A stretch of DNA of 64,000 nucleotides from Paramacrobiotus metropolitanus (lineage: Eukaryota > Tardigrada > Eutardigrada > Parachela > Macrobiotidae): the NCBI RefSeq assembly GCF_019649055.1, contig NW_026570416.1:1-64000 (forward strand), given 5' to 3'. This document shows, piece after piece, positions 55,032-64,000 of the stretch; positions within the stretch are counted from its first letter, which is position 1, and each line of letters begins with the position of its first letter. Made by a program: the position numbers and the translations under genes. The notes under the pieces were generated by a model. That model was given only the letters and a program-made list of their open reading frames with translations, was not told the DNA's origin and made no database searches.

Positions 55032-57257
55032 ATGTGGGAAAACGCTATAACCGATCTCTTCTGGGACTTTCGTGTTAATCACCTCTATAAGGGAGAAGGA
55101 ACAACGATCATCTTCCCAACTGGACTTAACAAAAGAGTATATGAGCTGTTCGAAATGTTCTACAAGGCGCTGGAGAGGAGAGATGGAAAATCCTTTGAAA
55201 AGTATTGGAAAAAGTTGGAAGCGGAATTCCCTCCACTGCCAGAGACCGATATACTTGAACTGAAAGTATATCGAAAACGAAGAGAAGTTGAACCAGCTGG
55301 TTACCCGGTCAAGAAAAAGGTGACCTTCGCACCAGTTCCAGATGGAGATGAATACCCTCAACGAGGAGATGATAAATGGTGCATGTACGAGATGAATCCT
55401 AACAACGAACTCCTCGCCGAAGATCTATATGCAAACTGTGTCTTTATTGGGACTAAAAGGCCCATCGGATATGAGGAAGTTGGAGATGAGGAGATGATCG
55501 AAGCAGATGACGAAAGGTCACCAAGAGCTCATGAGATAGCACAGATGCTAATGAATCGAGATGAAATATGGGAAAAGTTCAAAGAGGAGCTCGAAAAGAT
55601 CTCAGCAGGGCAACAAAACCCAGTAACAGAACCAAAAGAAGATGGAAATATACTCGATACTGGTGAGGAAGGTCCACCGGTCGAGAATAACAGATTGATG
55701 AGCTTGGAAGAGATCGATCAGCTCGAAGGAACAGTTCCAGAAGATCGGAGATCGAACTCCGATGAACAAAGGTCATCACCGAAAGTGCGAGTAACGCGCA
55801 GTCATCCGAGAATCGCAGCGAAATATGGAATCAAGGCAAAAGAAACGAGCAAACCTCTGCTCAAAAATCTGAAAACGAAAAAACTTAGCGATTCTCAGGG
55901 CGACGAAGGTGACCTTTCATCTGAGGGAGATGGAGTTGATGAGCGGCCACTTGATAAGAGCGCTGCAGCTAACGATGAGAGCAGTGACTCAGATTCAGAT
56001 TGGACAAGCTCGAGTGACAACTCAATAACTTCAGAAGATCTCTCAGAACAAGAGGATCTCCTCGATCTCGACGAAGATGACGAAGTTGATGAAGAAAAGG
56101 AACAGGACATTAAAGTGAGAAGAACGAAGGTGCAAAGGATGAAACTGAACAGAGAGACGATAAGAGTCTATAGCGATCAACGGATTCTTCTAAAACCATC
56201 TGTTTGTACCCGTGTAAAAGTTAGAATGGGGAAATTCGTACCAGCTAAAGAGAAGCTGATGTTCGCACCCGTCTTCCAAGTGGAAACTGATGTTCAACCG
56301 TTAGCGGGAGTGACCGATCATAGAGGAAGGCACTTTGATCTGGTCATCGCTAACCACAGCATTAAACGGCAAGTTGTTAAGAAGGGTCAGTTCCTTGGCT
56401 ATGTTGAGCCATATGATCATATGGATAACGTCCAGATCAATAGTGGCACAGTAAAGAACGTGCTTTTTGATCCCGAAGTGGATGATACAACGAAAGCCGA
56501 GCTGACAAAGATCATCGGAAATTTGAAACTCGGACCTGATCTCACACAAGCTCAGAAAAACGATGTGTATAATGCATTCTGGGAGTTCTGGAAGGTGCTT
56601 CCCACATCGAAAAAACCGTATGGCGATGTAAAAGGGATCACCCATGTAATTGACACGGGAGATGCGAAACCAGTAAAATGCAATCCCGCCAGAACGAGCT
56701 GGACAGGTCGCGAGTTCATAACAAAGCACATCGAAGAGATGCTGGCGCAGGACGTCATCGAGCCATCAGATGCCGATTGGAGTTTCCCAGTCGTGCTGGC
56801 TGCGAAAAAGAACGGTGACGGGACAATGGGCACAAGATTCTGCGTCAACTACATCATGCTGAATAAGTTAACGAAGAAAAACAATTATCCGTTACCGAAT
56901 CCAGATGAGTTGCTAGATGCATGTGCAGGCAACAAGTATTACGGGAAAATGGATCTGCAAAGTGGATTCTGGCAGATACCGATGGATCCAGAATCGATTA
57001 ATAAAACAACTTTCGTAACGCAAGACGGCATGTATCGATTTAAACGAATGCCATTCGGAGTCTGTAATGGACCTGCAACGTTCCAACTCTGTATGGATCG
57101 TGTTCTATCCAAGGCAAAGCGAAAGGGCTGCGTCTTTGGATACATCGATGATGTCATTTTTGCTGGAAAGACTTGGGAGATTTTCCTGCAGAATATGAGG
57201 AATGTCCTTCAAAGTTTGGTCGAAGCAGGCTTCACCATTAAACCAAACGAAGTGTGA
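55032..57257 (+). CDS. pol: Element B reverse transcriptase
   Basis: Frame of 741 codons. The N terminus has DLFWDFRVNHLYKGEG, KKKVTFAPVPDGDEYP and an acidic Ser-rich linker. The RT follows with KMDLQSGFWQIPM, RFKRMPFGVCNGPATFQ and the intact palm motif YIDDVIFAG (Asp codons 57148-57153). The frame ends at 57257 because of one extra base near 57250, right after FTIKPNE; the conserved sequence goes on in the frame starting at 57202. Palm and fingers are almost identical to element A, while the linker has changed, showing strong purifying selection on the enzyme. Confidence 0.9.
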   Translation: MWENAITDLFWDFRVNHLYKGEGTTIIFPTGLNKRVYELFEMFYKALERRDGKSFEKYWKKLEAEFPPLPETDILELKVYRKRREVEPAGYPVKKKVTFAPVPDGDEYPQRGDDKWCMYEMNPNNELLAEDLYANCVFIGTKRPIGYEEVGDEEMIEADDERSPRAHEIAQMLMNRDEIWEKFKEELEKISAGQQNPVTEPKEDGNILDTGEEGPPVENNRLMSLEEIDQLEGTVPEDRRSNSDEQRSSPKVRVTRSHPRIAAKYGIKAKETSKPLLKNLKTKKLSDSQGDEGDLSSEGDGVDERPLDKSAAANDESSDSDSDWTSSSDNSITSEDLSEQEDLLDLDEDDEVDEEKEQDIKVRRTKVQRMKLNRETIRVYSDQRILLKPSVCTRVKVRMGKFVPAKEKLMFAPVFQVETDVQPLAGVTDHRGRHFDLVIANHSIKRQVVKKGQFLGYVEPYDHMDNVQINSGTVKNVLFDPEVDDTTKAELTKIIGNLKLGPDLTQAQKNDVYNAFWEFWKVLPTSKKPYGDVKGITHVIDTGDAKPVKCNPARTSWTGREFITKHIEEMLAQDVIEPSDADWSFPVVLAAKKNGDGTMGTRFCVNYIMLNKLTKKNNYPLPNPDELLDACAGNKYYGKMDLQSGFWQIPMDPESINKTTFVTQDGMYRFKRMPFGVCNGPATFQLCMDRVLSKAKRKGCVFGYIDDVIFAGKTWEIFLQNMRNVLQSLVEAGFTIKPNEV

Positions 57258-60200
57258 ATTCGGAATGCGGGAGATGGGATTTCTAGGTCATATACTCAGC
57301 GAAGATGGAGTTCGCATGGATCCCGAAAAGATCACCGCAGTATCTGAGTTCAAACGACCTCAGACTGAACGGCAGTTGAGATCGTTTCTGGGACTTGCGA
57401 ACTATTATCGAAAATTCATAGCTGGATATGCACAGCAGACCTGTCACTTATATGAGCTGCTGAGAAACGATAAACACGTGCGAAAAGATTGGACAGAAGT
57501 TCATACGAAGGAGTTCGACAATCTAAAAAAGCTGCTATGCGAAGGTCCAGTCTTAGCGAAGTTCGATCCAGCTAAGCCAACGGTAATCGAATGTGACGCG
57601 AGCAAAGAAGGAATTGGAGCAGTACTATCACAAGAAGGTCATCCAATTGCCTATGCGAGCCGCGTCCTACATGGAGCTGAACGGAACTACGGTGTAACCG
57701 AATGGGAGTGTCTGGCGGTCGTGTTCGCCGTCAGGAAGTTCAAATCATACATCGATTACTCCGAGTTCACCGTACGAACAGATCATCAAGCATTGACAAA
57801 CTTGCTGAGATCGGAAACGAACAAAGTTGGCATGAATCCGCGACTTACGAGATGGGCGATGGCATTACAAGGTCACCAGTTCAAGATCGAGTACAAACCG
57901 GGAAAGTACTGCGATAACGCGGATGCATTATCGAGGGCACCAATCGAAGGCCCGACATGCCATGATGAAGAATTTGATGAGATTCCGAACTTCGAGGATA
58001 TAAAGAAAGAGTATGACATAAAAGAACCGGCAGTTGAAGTGTGGCAGCTGTTCGTACAGATGGTCGACGAACGAGAGAAGCGGATAAAAGATGATCCGGC
58101 TACGGCGAATGAGCCGGCTGAATCAATGATCAACGTTAACCGCGTACGAGCTCTAACTGAATGCCCGATCAAACTGCTGAGATTTCCTAAAAAGAAGGAT
58201 AATCGATATAAACCGTTACCGCGATGCAAAGTCATCACGGACTGGAACGATCTCAGCACCGCAACAGTCCGCATCGTCAACTTGCAAGGAGATGAGGAAG
58301 TAGAGGATGACTCGAACTTGCAGCTCCGAAATAAGCAGCTGAAAGATCCTCACCTGGCGATGATCATTGATGAACTCGAACATTTAGCAGATGCCCAAAC
58401 GAGATCGAAGTTTGAAGTTCATTACCAGTTGTGGAATGGAATCTTATATCGAATAAAAGATAATAAAGGGAGGTTAGAACGGTCATACGTCGTGCCACTG
58501 TCGGTGAGACGAGCGATCATCCATGCGCTGCATGATGAGAAAGCAGCAGGTCATCTTGGATATGAAAAGACGTTGGCAGCAATAAGACTGCGATACTATT
58601 GGGACAGAATGAGTACGGACGTCAAGAATTACATACTCGCATGTCAGGGTTGTCAGTTCACCAAGACACCAAGGAAATGCCCACCTGGCAAGTTGCAGGA
58701 GATCAAAGTGGGACATCCTTTCTTCCGAGTATACGCCGATCTTAAAGGACCCTTATTGCCAACGAAGAAACGTGGATACAAGTATATCGCGGTGTTCATC
58801 GACCAGCTGACGAAATATGTGATAGCAATACCGATGAAGACGGCAACAGCGAAGGAGTTCGCCAAAGTCTTCGTAAAACATGTGATATTGGTACATGGGG
58901 CACCACACATTTTACATACGGATCGCGGAAGGCATTTCACAGCCGAAGTGTTATCGAAAGTCACCAACGTGTTTAAAATCAAACACACGTTTGGAACGGC
59001 GTACCACCCTGAAGGCCAGGGCCAAGTTGAGAGACAGATGCAGATCATCGGAGATGGTCTGGCCCAGTATATGAAAGCGGGAAACGAACGGAAATTTAAC
59101 AAATACCTCCCGTATGTGGTCTCAGGGATGAACAGAGTGGTACATGCCACAACCGGCTATTCAGCATATTACATGCTACATGGAAGAGAGATAACTATGC
59201 CGGAAGATGTGGTGACAAAAACGAACTTACCAGATGATTATGGTACTCCAGACGAATGGGTGGAGACCATGAAAAAGAATCTGACATTCGCTGAGGAAGT
59301 TGCCAGATGCAATATAAAAGATGCATACGAGAAGAACGCCGAGGTTTATAATAAGAAGAAATCGGAACCGAACTTTAAAATCGGTGACTTCGTACTCATC
59401 CGACTTCCCAAAGATACGAAACAAGGGAAAAAGGAAGTTCAATCGGATTTCAAGAAGAAGTATGATAAGGTTTGGAAAATTCTCAGCTTCCCACGACCGA
59501 ATGAAGTCGAAGTCATCGAAATGAACCTGATCAAGGAAGCCGATCTGAAAGTCGTTTCCGTTGATCGACTAAAGCCGTGGCATCCACCGTTAACAGAAGA
59601 ACGAGAAGATATAATCGAAACCGAACAGAACGATCAGGACGCAACGGTATTAGAGCGCGCTTCTCCCAAACCACCTCTGCGATATGGAGAAGATGATGAG
59701 GTAGCAGACCATCATCTGGAACAGAGTTCCAAACCACGCTCAATGCTCCCTGAATCATCGGAAAACATAACAGAAACAAAGAAAAAGAGACGAGGAAGAT
59801 CGAAGAAACAGGATAAGGATTTTGAAACGGCAGTAACCATCAAGTTGAGCGAACAAGCTGGCAACTTAGCGGAAGTTGCCGGACTGGCAGGCAACGGCGA
59901 TGATGTCACCGTAGCAGACCGTACTTTGAAACAGTCTTTCAAACTACGCACTGCTACCAACGTTAACAATCAGCAGAAAGATGCTGAACTAGCAGATCGT
60001 GCTTTTCCAGAAGACTTGATTCAACAGTCTTCTTTCAAACCACGCACTGCTACCGAAGATTTGGCTGACCCTCCAAGAGATCAGTCGAAGGGGACTGAAC
60101 TAACAGAGCATGATTTGAAAACCTTTTTCAAACCACGCTCTGCTGCTGCTGATAGGCAACAGCAGCTCGAAGCAGTGAGAGCAACAGCTGCACAGTTGGC

Positions 60201-60285
60201 AAGCGATATCGCCGCTGCTATCGAGCAAAGGAAGGTCAAAAAGACAAAGTCGAAACCCACTCCTACGGAATTCCTAACGCGATAA
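57258..60285 (+). CDS. pol: Element B RT thumb, RNase H and integrase
   Basis: Continuation of pol in the frame open from 57202. It carries the RT thumb (LGHILSEDG, RSFLGLANYYRKF), RNase H (ECDASKEGIGAVLS, YGVTEWECLAVVFAVRKF, RTDHQALTNLL) and integrase: H-x6-H and C-x2-C zinc site, Asp in YADLKGP, Asp in HTDRGRHF, Glu in GQVERQ, and a C-terminal module with IGDFVLIRLP. No chromodomain. The last 250 residues are low complexity, with FK(P/L)R(T/S)A(T/A) repeats like the FEPRTAT repeats of element A. There is no in-frame stop at the site where element A has one. Confidence 0.9.
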
Positions 60286-60471
60286 GGAGCTGATGAAGAT
60301 GCCGCCGATACGGGACTCCTTGATCGGATAACTAAAGGGCGCAAAAACATAAAAGAATACTAAAATGGGGCGCTAGGATGCATGCACAGGAGTTGGGGAG
60401 GTGTAAAAGCTAACCGTTGTAAACTGGCTAACAGATATCGTTTCATTGTTATAGCAGGTAATAAAAAGTTA

Positions 60472-61959
60472 ATGGAAAGGTTGGAACGGCAAAATTCAGA
60501 GAATTCCGACTCGGAAAACATCGGAAATCCGTTAAAAGCATCGACGCCGATAAGAGTGGAAGGCGATCGTAGCCAAGGCACTTATTACGGAAACGAGTCC
60601 ACATCGTCTGCAGGAACGGCGCAGAACGAACCGGGACAGGGAGATCAAACGGTCTACGCGGCCGGCGTCCAGGCATACTATCCGTACCAGGACCCTACGA
60701 ATTATCAGAGTACACAGAATTGGTTGACCTACGGCCATCCGGCCGGACCAACTCAATATCCGGTACAAAACGATCCATTTCAATTGTTTCCTGGAACACA
60801 GACTCCACCGATGTATGGATCTGTGCAAATGCCGATGGGACCACCGCCAGTACCCAATTTTCCGACGGGACATGGTGGATTTGGCCGGATGTCATCCACA
60901 CCTGTCCGACATGGGGGACTTGGCGGAATGTCAGCGTCGCCTATTCGACATCACGGATTCGGAGGCGCAATGTCAGCACCAGTTCGACATAGCGGGGCAA
61001 TTGGCGGATTGCCGCCAGGATCGGTGCGCGGCGGAAGGGCGCCAGCACCATCTTTCCCATCATTGTTTCCCGAACGAAGTGAGACACCACCTAAGAGGGC
61101 ACATCATCCGTTTAACAGATTTGACAGACGATCTCCGAACAAAAAAGGCGGAAGATCGCGACATGGAAATCGCAGCTCACCTCGACCACGAGGAATGTTA
61201 CCCCCATTAGGCCAACAGATGGAAACGATCACAATAAGTCCTCCAGGTTCACCTTCCAGATATGTACCAAGATTGGCGGTGAACGTCAGTGAAGAAGACG
61301 ATCGGCTCAACATGATTATAGGAGCGGAGGAAGAGCTCACCGCAGATGATCGGAGGGCTATCCATAACTTTAACCGGCTGTGTCGGGACTTCTACCGAAT
61401 GCATGAAAGAGTGAATGACGAGCAGCTCCTTTATGGATATATGATTGAGCAGATGGCCGTAACCGATTCGGCACACATAGTGCTTAAGGAACGGAAAGAG
61501 AAGGTTCAAGAAGCACGGAAAGATCTCGGAATCAGAGTGGCCACAATGAAGACATATCATCAGGCGCTGATAAACAGACCGTGGCCGGAAATGATTGAAC
61601 GGATTCTGAGATGGATCGAGAAGTTCCCCGAAGAGGTCGCACAGCCTGAAGCTATTGTAGCTGGCCCATCACAGATGCAAACTACGACGAGCGGCGCACC
61701 TAAACCTGGTACATCAACTGCGAAGTCCGTTGAAGAGATGACAGATGCGGACTTAAAAGAACAGAAGAGACGAATCGACGAAGCTATTGAGCAACGAGCG
61801 AGATCACGAGAAAGTCCAACGGCAGGTTCATCTCGTGGTAGCGTTAAACGGAATAGATCGCAGACGACAAGTCCTAAATCGACGGAAAAGGGACATCAGA
61901 CTAAAAGTCGACGGCGAGTAAGGAACCGCCGAAAGAAAAAGAGATGCCGATACCAGTGA
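60472..61959 (+). CDS. Element B accessory protein X1, N-terminal part
   Basis: Starts at ATG 60472 (MERLERQNSENSDSENIGNP), the same opening as X1 of element A; an AG preceded by pyrimidines (TTTCATTGTTATAG) just upstream could be a splice acceptor. Follows a Gly/Pro/Met-rich segment with repeated GGMSASPIRHHGFGG-like units, an Arg-rich patch (RRSPNKKGGRSRHGNRSSPR) and the conserved helical region (LTADDRRAIHNFNRLCRDFYRMHERV). The frame leaves the conserved one near 61940, where it ends in a Lys/Arg-rich tail. See element A for the interpretation. Confidence 0.65.
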   Translation: MERLERQNSENSDSENIGNPLKASTPIRVEGDRSQGTYYGNESTSSAGTAQNEPGQGDQTVYAAGVQAYYPYQDPTNYQSTQNWLTYGHPAGPTQYPVQNDPFQLFPGTQTPPMYGSVQMPMGPPPVPNFPTGHGGFGRMSSTPVRHGGLGGMSASPIRHHGFGGAMSAPVRHSGAIGGLPPGSVRGGRAPAPSFPSLFPERSETPPKRAHHPFNRFDRRSPNKKGGRSRHGNRSSPRPRGMLPPLGQQMETITISPPGSPSRYVPRLAVNVSEEDDRLNMIIGAEEELTADDRRAIHNFNRLCRDFYRMHERVNDEQLLYGYMIEQMAVTDSAHIVLKERKEKVQEARKDLGIRVATMKTYHQALINRPWPEMIERILRWIEKFPEEVAQPEAIVAGPSQMQTTTSGAPKPGTSTAKSVEEMTDADLKEQKRRIDEAIEQRARSRESPTAGSSRGSVKRNRSQTTSPKSTEKGHQTKSRRRVRNRRKKKRCRYQ

Positions 61960-62624
61960 AGCCCACGGCGAGTAAGGAACCGCCGAAGGTACAGGAAAAG
62001 TCAGTAGTACCAGGGAAGCCCACGGCGAGCAAGGAACCGCCGAAGGCGCAAGAGACGTCGGTAGTTCCGGTGAAACCCTCGATGAGTAAGGAATCATCGA
62101 AGGAGCAGCAAATTGCTGTACCGGCGGGGAAGAGCTTGACTCAACTGCCACCACCACCAGTAAGAACTCCGATGATCATACCCCAAGTTCGGGCATATAC
62201 AGTGACTTATTCGAGATCAGAGGGACCGCCGAGTAAGGTTACTGCCCAGATTATCGATAGAGTTACGAACGAGGAGATTCCGTCATATCATCCTACTACA
62301 CCGACGGAAATCAGAAACCAGATTACCAAACAGTCGAGAGATGAGGTGCAGGGGGCGCTACTTAAGATCAGACGCGAGGAAGATCGCGCAGATCCACGAA
62401 TCCTCATTCAGACGTTAAGACAACTGATCACGCCAATAGCCGTGAAAGAGAAAGCTTGGATCTGTATACGAGTGGGAACACACGACGACCACTTTGCGTA
62501 CATGTACGCAACCGATGGAGAGATGTTAGCAGTCGAGCGACATCGATTGAAAGAGGAATCGAGTCAGATGGTCAAAGGAAGCCGAAAGAGGCATATGATA
62601 CGACCTACCTGTACCAGGAAATGA
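61944..62624 (+). CDS. Element B X1, first copy of the duplicated domain
   Basis: Continuation of X1 in a new frame. It starts with three tandem TASKEPPKVQE-like repeats, then carries the first duplicated domain: TAQIIDRVTNEEIPSYHP, ILIQTLRQLI, WICIRVGTHDDHFAYMYATD. Each element matches the corresponding segment of element A (503-610 of its X1). The frame breaks again near 62590. Confidence 0.6.
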   Translation: MPIPVKPTASKEPPKVQEKSVVPGKPTASKEPPKAQETSVVPVKPSMSKESSKEQQIAVPAGKSLTQLPPPPVRTPMIIPQVRAYTVTYSRSEGPPSKVTAQIIDRVTNEEIPSYHPTTPTEIRNQITKQSRDEVQGALLKIRREEDRADPRILIQTLRQLITPIAVKEKAWICIRVGTHDDHFAYMYATDGEMLAVERHRLKEESSQMVKGSRKRHMIRPTCTRK

Positions 62625-64000
62625 CCTGTCGAGTCTTCAAATTGGGACTCCACTGTACGGTCGGATTGCCCATCGTGATGATCGCCGAAATTGTCGATCC
62701 TATATCAGGAGATCCCGTCCCATTTGCACCTTGGTTTACATCGAAAGAAGAGAAGGAATATGCTATCCTGGAAAATGAAAAAGCACTAGCGAATCTGTAC
62801 AACATGTTACCTGAGGACAAGAAAAAAGATGTTGAAGCTAACAGAAACGGAATTCTGAATATCATGAGTCATCGAGCCGCCGATGATGAAGCCTATGTCA
62901 GGGTGACGGCTACATATACTGACGATGGCCAGCTTCGTACGAGAGTTTACACACCGCATTACCACTTGGTCTACGAGATGGAGACTCCGAAGAAGCATCT
63001 TACGGTAGCGGCCGAAATCCATGAGACTTATGTCAAATCCAAACAGGCAGAGGAGGAAGGTCCTGCCGGTGAAGGTGAAGGTGAAGATGAAGAACAGATG
63101 GAAGCCAAAGATGCTCCCCAGGCGGAAGATGAACTCTTCGATGAGAATAACCCGAGACGATCGATGCAACGAGCGATCGCGATCATGATGGGAGCAGATC
63201 ACAAGGCATGTAACGACGTGAATTGTGATAGATGTCACCCACCTGCGGAATCTGAAACCGACGAAGAAGAGGAAGATGATGATGGGAAAACGGTGCAAGA
63301 AGATTCGGAAGAGGATGAACCGGCACCGAGATCGTCTAAAAACGAATCCAAACCGAAACCGTCTATAGGAGAACCGAAAACTAGCTCATCCAAAACTGAC
63401 ACAAAGTCAAAGAAATCGGAGAAATCAGACAAAGGGACTGATAAACCCGGAAAGACGGGAACGGGAAAGTCAAAAGGGAAATCTCAGAAAGATCAGAAAC
63501 AAAAAGGGGGAAAAAGGAAGGACCAATCCCCATCTGGTGATGAAGAGATCGCGAGCGAGGAATCAGAAGAGGATGATGAAGTCCTCGAAATTGATGAGAG
63601 TTTGAAATCGTCGACGACCACACCGAAAAAGGGTGTTATACAATCAGCAACCTCGCCGGAAGAAAAACCGAAACCTATCGCAATAAAGAGGGCGATCAAT
63701 ATGGGAGATATTATGGCAGCGTCGACTCAAAAGGAACGCAGAGAGAAGGCGCAGAAGAAAAAAGGGAAACGCGGAACGTCTCGCGAGTCGACAGCATCAG
63801 AGTCAAGTCGCCCGAGTACATCAACAATTGCTTCGAAGTCGAAACCCAACATTCCAGCTCGAGCTACACGAAGTCAGACGGGAGAGCGGAAGGCGGCACC
63901 GAACAGTCTTGAAGTAACTTTGGAAAAACAGAAGCAAGCAGCTTTGGAGAAACAGAAGAAAAGTGCCAAGAAGAAGAGCACTAAGAAGAAATCTAAACCC
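62606..64000 (+). CDS. Element B X1, second domain copy and charged tail, open at window end
   Basis: No stop codon to the end of the window. It holds the second domain copy (AEIVDPISGDPVPFAPW, GILNIMSHRAADDEAYVRVT, YTDDGQLRTRVY). Then follow an acidic stretch, a Cys/His cluster DHKACNDVNCDRCHPP (C-x4-C-x2-CH) not seen in element A, KE-rich low complexity, the SIM-like VLEIDES, and a Lys-rich tail. The N terminus is set by the frame break near 62590. The Cys/His insertion suggests that X1 changes quickly between families. Confidence 0.6.

Larger units (their letters stand above)
46658..64000 (+). mobile_element. Element B: sister of element A, 3' end outside window
   Basis: Same plan and order as element A on the opposite strand: LTR, primer site, leader, gag, spacer ORF, protease, Cys/His region, RT-RH-IN, X1. 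RT and integrase are nearly identical in long blocks, while leaders, gag and X1 have diverged. Breaks: frameshifts in gag (near 48800 and 51020), around 53140 and 53470, near 57250 in pol, and near 61940 and 62590 in X1. The RT palm motif is intact (YIDD). Instead of AAAGGTCA it carries many GATC-centred words (GAGATCA, CGATCTC, AAAGATCA). Confidence 0.9.

Noticed and set aside
48899-57334. G-to-A hypermutation (editing or RIP-like) as source of the GATC words in B
   Set aside because: The change occurs in words of both orientations, needing G-to-A on either strand only at word position, while neighbouring G bases are kept.

Overview
The window is repeat-rich nuclear DNA from an invertebrate animal: split genes with GT-AG introns (57-376 bp), Ty3/gypsy, gag-only LTR, CR1/jockey-like, SINE, mariner, foldback and Polinton-type sequences, and no bacterial gene organisation. 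I cannot name the species. An ecdysozoan such as a tardigrade is only a guess.

Layout. Positions 1-21181 (minus strand) hold most of a giant Ty3/gypsy-like LTR retrotransposon, element A; its 3' end lies left of the window. Positions 46658-64000 (plus strand) hold the 5' part of a related element B. Both have a ~350-400 bp 5' LTR starting TGTGA, a primer binding site matching initiator tRNA-Met, a ~1.4 kb leader, Gag (coiled coil, capsid-like domain, CCHC knuckle, Gly-rich tail), a hairpin-studded spacer region, retropepsin, an unusual Cys/His region, RT, RNase H and integrase. Downstream of pol come accessory ORFs in place of an envelope gene: X1 with a duplicated domain in both elements, and in A also X2 (winged-helix-like) and X3 (Cys pairs plus an RS domain). 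Both copies are broken by frameshifts or stops.

The region between them (21.2-46.6 kb) holds a four-exon host gene for a secreted protein whose start codon is only ~84 bp from the LTR of A, weak Ig-like exons, a TA-flanked MITE, two decayed LINE tails, a 1.7 kb LTR-gag-LTR element with matching LTRs and a 5-bp target duplication, a CR1/jockey-like element, a SINE candidate, a Polinton-type DNA polymerase pseudogene split by a 950-bp mariner, and a ~1 kb foldback element.

Main discovery candidate. Element A is peppered in coding and non-coding parts, on both strands and in all reading frames, with the word AAAGGTCA (about 95 copies of its 7-bp core seen by eye in 20 kb; about 2-3 expected). 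At homologous codons element B carries AAAGATCA/GAGATCA instead. The same one-base change appears as R-S to R-S, K-V-T to K-I-T and K-G-H to K-D-H, so the constraint seems to act on the nucleotide word, and the word has switched between families. This resembles the family-specific motif arrays of Arabidopsis VANDAL transposons bound by their VANC anti-silencing proteins. The X proteins are candidate readers. A second signal, independent of the first, is an array of short hairpins with compensatory arm changes in the spacer region of both elements.
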